DNA of 15,648 nucleotides from the NCBI GenBank assembly GCA_934654515.1, contig CAKUGA010000031.1, positions 1 through 15,648 on the forward strand. The letters are read 5' to 3'. Each line of letters opens with the position of its first letter. The stretch's first letter is position 1. Shown piece after piece: positions 14,940-15,648 of this stretch. The notes under the pieces were generated by a model, which was given only the letters and a program-made list of their open reading frames with translations, searched no databases and had not been told where the DNA came from. The position numbers were made by a program, and so were the translations under genes. This stretch comes from an uncultured Collinsella sp. (lineage in GTDB: Bacteria > Actinomycetota > Coriobacteriia > Coriobacteriales > Coriobacteriaceae).

Positions 14940-15236
14940 CTATTTCCAGGGGTGCGACGTCAGATGCCATCCGCCGCAGTATTCGCATTTGTAGCAGGCA
15001 AGGCCGCGCCGCCCGCGGTTTTCGCAGTCGGCCATAACGGCCTCGGCCTCGGCGCGTGTGTCGTAACGGTTTTTGCGTTCGCACGACTTGTAGCGCCAGG
15101 CTTCATCGCGCTCGGCGTCCAGGGCGTCGCGGCGCTCGTCTTCGCGTGCAAACAGGTCGCTCATATCGCCGCCCGTGGCAGCGCCCAAAAACTCGCTTTT
15201 GGCTTTTGACCAGGCGGCTCGCTTTTTGCTCCCCAT
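14940..15236 (-). CDS. Small Cys-rich protein with a zinc-ribbon-like C-terminus
   Basis: The frame is open to a TTG at 15257, but the first ATG (15236) gives a 98-residue protein with a purine-rich GGAGAGGGG about ten bases upstream; either start is possible. The N-terminal half is charged and helical (about residues 26-50 rich in D, E and R). The C-terminal half has KNRYDTRAEAEAV followed by CYKCEYCGGWHLTSHP, with Cys 81, 84, 87 and His 91, 95, plus Cys 52 and 71. This resembles a small zinc-ribbon module seen in many actinobacterial and phage hypothetical proteins. A zinc-binding role is inferred; no function is known. It diverges from a GNAT gene. Confidence 0.7.
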   Translation of the reverse strand: MGSKKRAAWSKAKSEFLGAATGGDMSDLFAREDERRDALDAERDEAWRYKSCERKNRYDTRAEAEAVMADCENRGRRGLACYKCEYCGGWHLTSHPWK

Positions 15237-15260
15237 CTGCTTCGCGCCCCTCTCCAAACG

Positions 15261-15292
15261 TTGGTATCATTGCTCAATCAAAGTGATACCAA
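15261..15292. promoter_or_regulatory. Perfect palindromic operator between divergent genes
   Basis: TTGGTATCA (15261-15269) and TGATACCAA (15284-15292) are exact complements with a 14-bp spacer, so equivalent bases are 23 bp apart, about two helical turns. It lies 24 bp upstream of the ATG of the Cys-rich protein and 21 bp upstream of the GNAT start. A regulator bound here could control both. No regulator gene for it is visible in the window. Confidence 0.6.
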
Positions 15293-15313
15293 TAAACGTG
15301 AGGTCGCCGCGTG

Positions 15314-15648
15314 ATGATCAGAAAAACCCTCGATACCGACATTCCCGCCGTCATGGCTATCTATGACGCTGCCCGCGCTTTTATGCGCGCGCATGGCAAC
15401 GCCACGCAGTGGCCGGTAGGCACGCCCTCGGCCGAGCAGCTCAAAAGCGATATTGCCGCGGGCGGTAGCTATGTGTGCGAGGAAGACGGACGCGTGGTGG
15501 CGACGTTTGCCTTTCTGCCGGGGCCGGACAGTTCCTACGATGCGATTGAGGGCGGCCAGTGGCGCAGCGATGCCCCGTATGCTGTGCTGCACCGCGTGGC
15601 ATCCGACGGCACTACGCATGGCGTCGCGGCCGCGATGTTTGCCTTTGC
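15314..15648 (+). CDS. GNAT-family N-acetyltransferase (3' end outside window)
   Basis: The first 111 codons are visible. The start MIRKTLDTDIPAVMAIYDAAR is the usual GNAT opening (strand 1 and helix 1), followed by YVCEEDGRVVATFAFLPG, the strand 2-3 hairpin, and VLHRVASDG, the strand 4 segment leading into the acetyl-CoA pyrophosphate loop. The R/Q-x-x-G-x-G/A loop itself would begin just after the window end. GTGAGG precedes the start, and an in-frame GTG at 15311 is an alternative with slightly better spacing. The substrate is unknown; small-molecule or peptide acetylation is typical. Confidence 0.85.
   Translation, partial: MIRKTLDTDIPAVMAIYDAARAFMRAHGNATQWPVGTPSAEQLKSDIAAGGSYVCEEDGRVVATFAFLPGPDSSYDAIEGGQWRSDAPYAVLHRVASDGTTHGVAAAMFAF

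Overview
The window reads as an ordinary, densely packed chromosomal segment from a high-GC Gram-positive bacterium. Strong AAGGAG-type ribosome binding sites, the overall codon style and the gene mix point to a Coriobacteriia gut actinobacterium, most like Collinsella. That placement is an inference from style and recognised families, not from a marker gene.

Layout, left to right. (1) 1-480: the 3' end of a ClC chloride channel/antiporter gene and a strong hairpin terminator shared with the convergent next gene. (2) 477-4412, all on the minus strand, read from right to left: a YtrA-type GntR regulator, an ABC ATPase and an ABC-2 permease form one compact operon, followed by an EamA/DMT transporter and a class I SAM methyltransferase. 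(3) 4413-4801: a divergent intergenic region with a probable GntR operator, a 145-bp composite palindrome and the prfC leader. (4) 4802-7984, plus strand: release factor 3 (prfC) with terminator, then a well-formed promoter, a preQ1-I-like leader, a YhhQ/Vut-type queuosine-precursor transporter and a short-chain dehydrogenase, ending in a strong terminator. (5) 8035-9751, minus strand: uracil-DNA glycosylase and a second DMT transporter, the latter divergent from a LysR regulator (9910-10776) that probably controls it. (6) 10804-12186, minus strand: a MATE exporter. (7) 12298-13313: a perfect 21-bp inverted repeat, the 23S rRNA methyltransferase gene rlmA, a second small inverted repeat touching its stop codon, and a bidirectional terminator. 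(8) 13350-15648: a four-helix membrane protein, a 47-residue single-helix membrane protein, the 16S rRNA methyltransferase gene rsmJ, a small Cys-rich protein, and a GNAT acetyltransferase truncated by the window end. The last two diverge from a perfect 9-bp palindromic operator.

Most genes are housekeeping or common transport/regulation families. Several relate to translation (prfC, rlmA, rsmJ, and queuosine precursor uptake for tRNA modification), but they are not one operon. I saw no tRNA, rRNA, CRISPR array, transposase, phage gene or recognisable defence system. The least explained material is non-coding: three different palindromic elements in intergenic DNA, the preQ1-like leader, and the symmetric operator near the right end.
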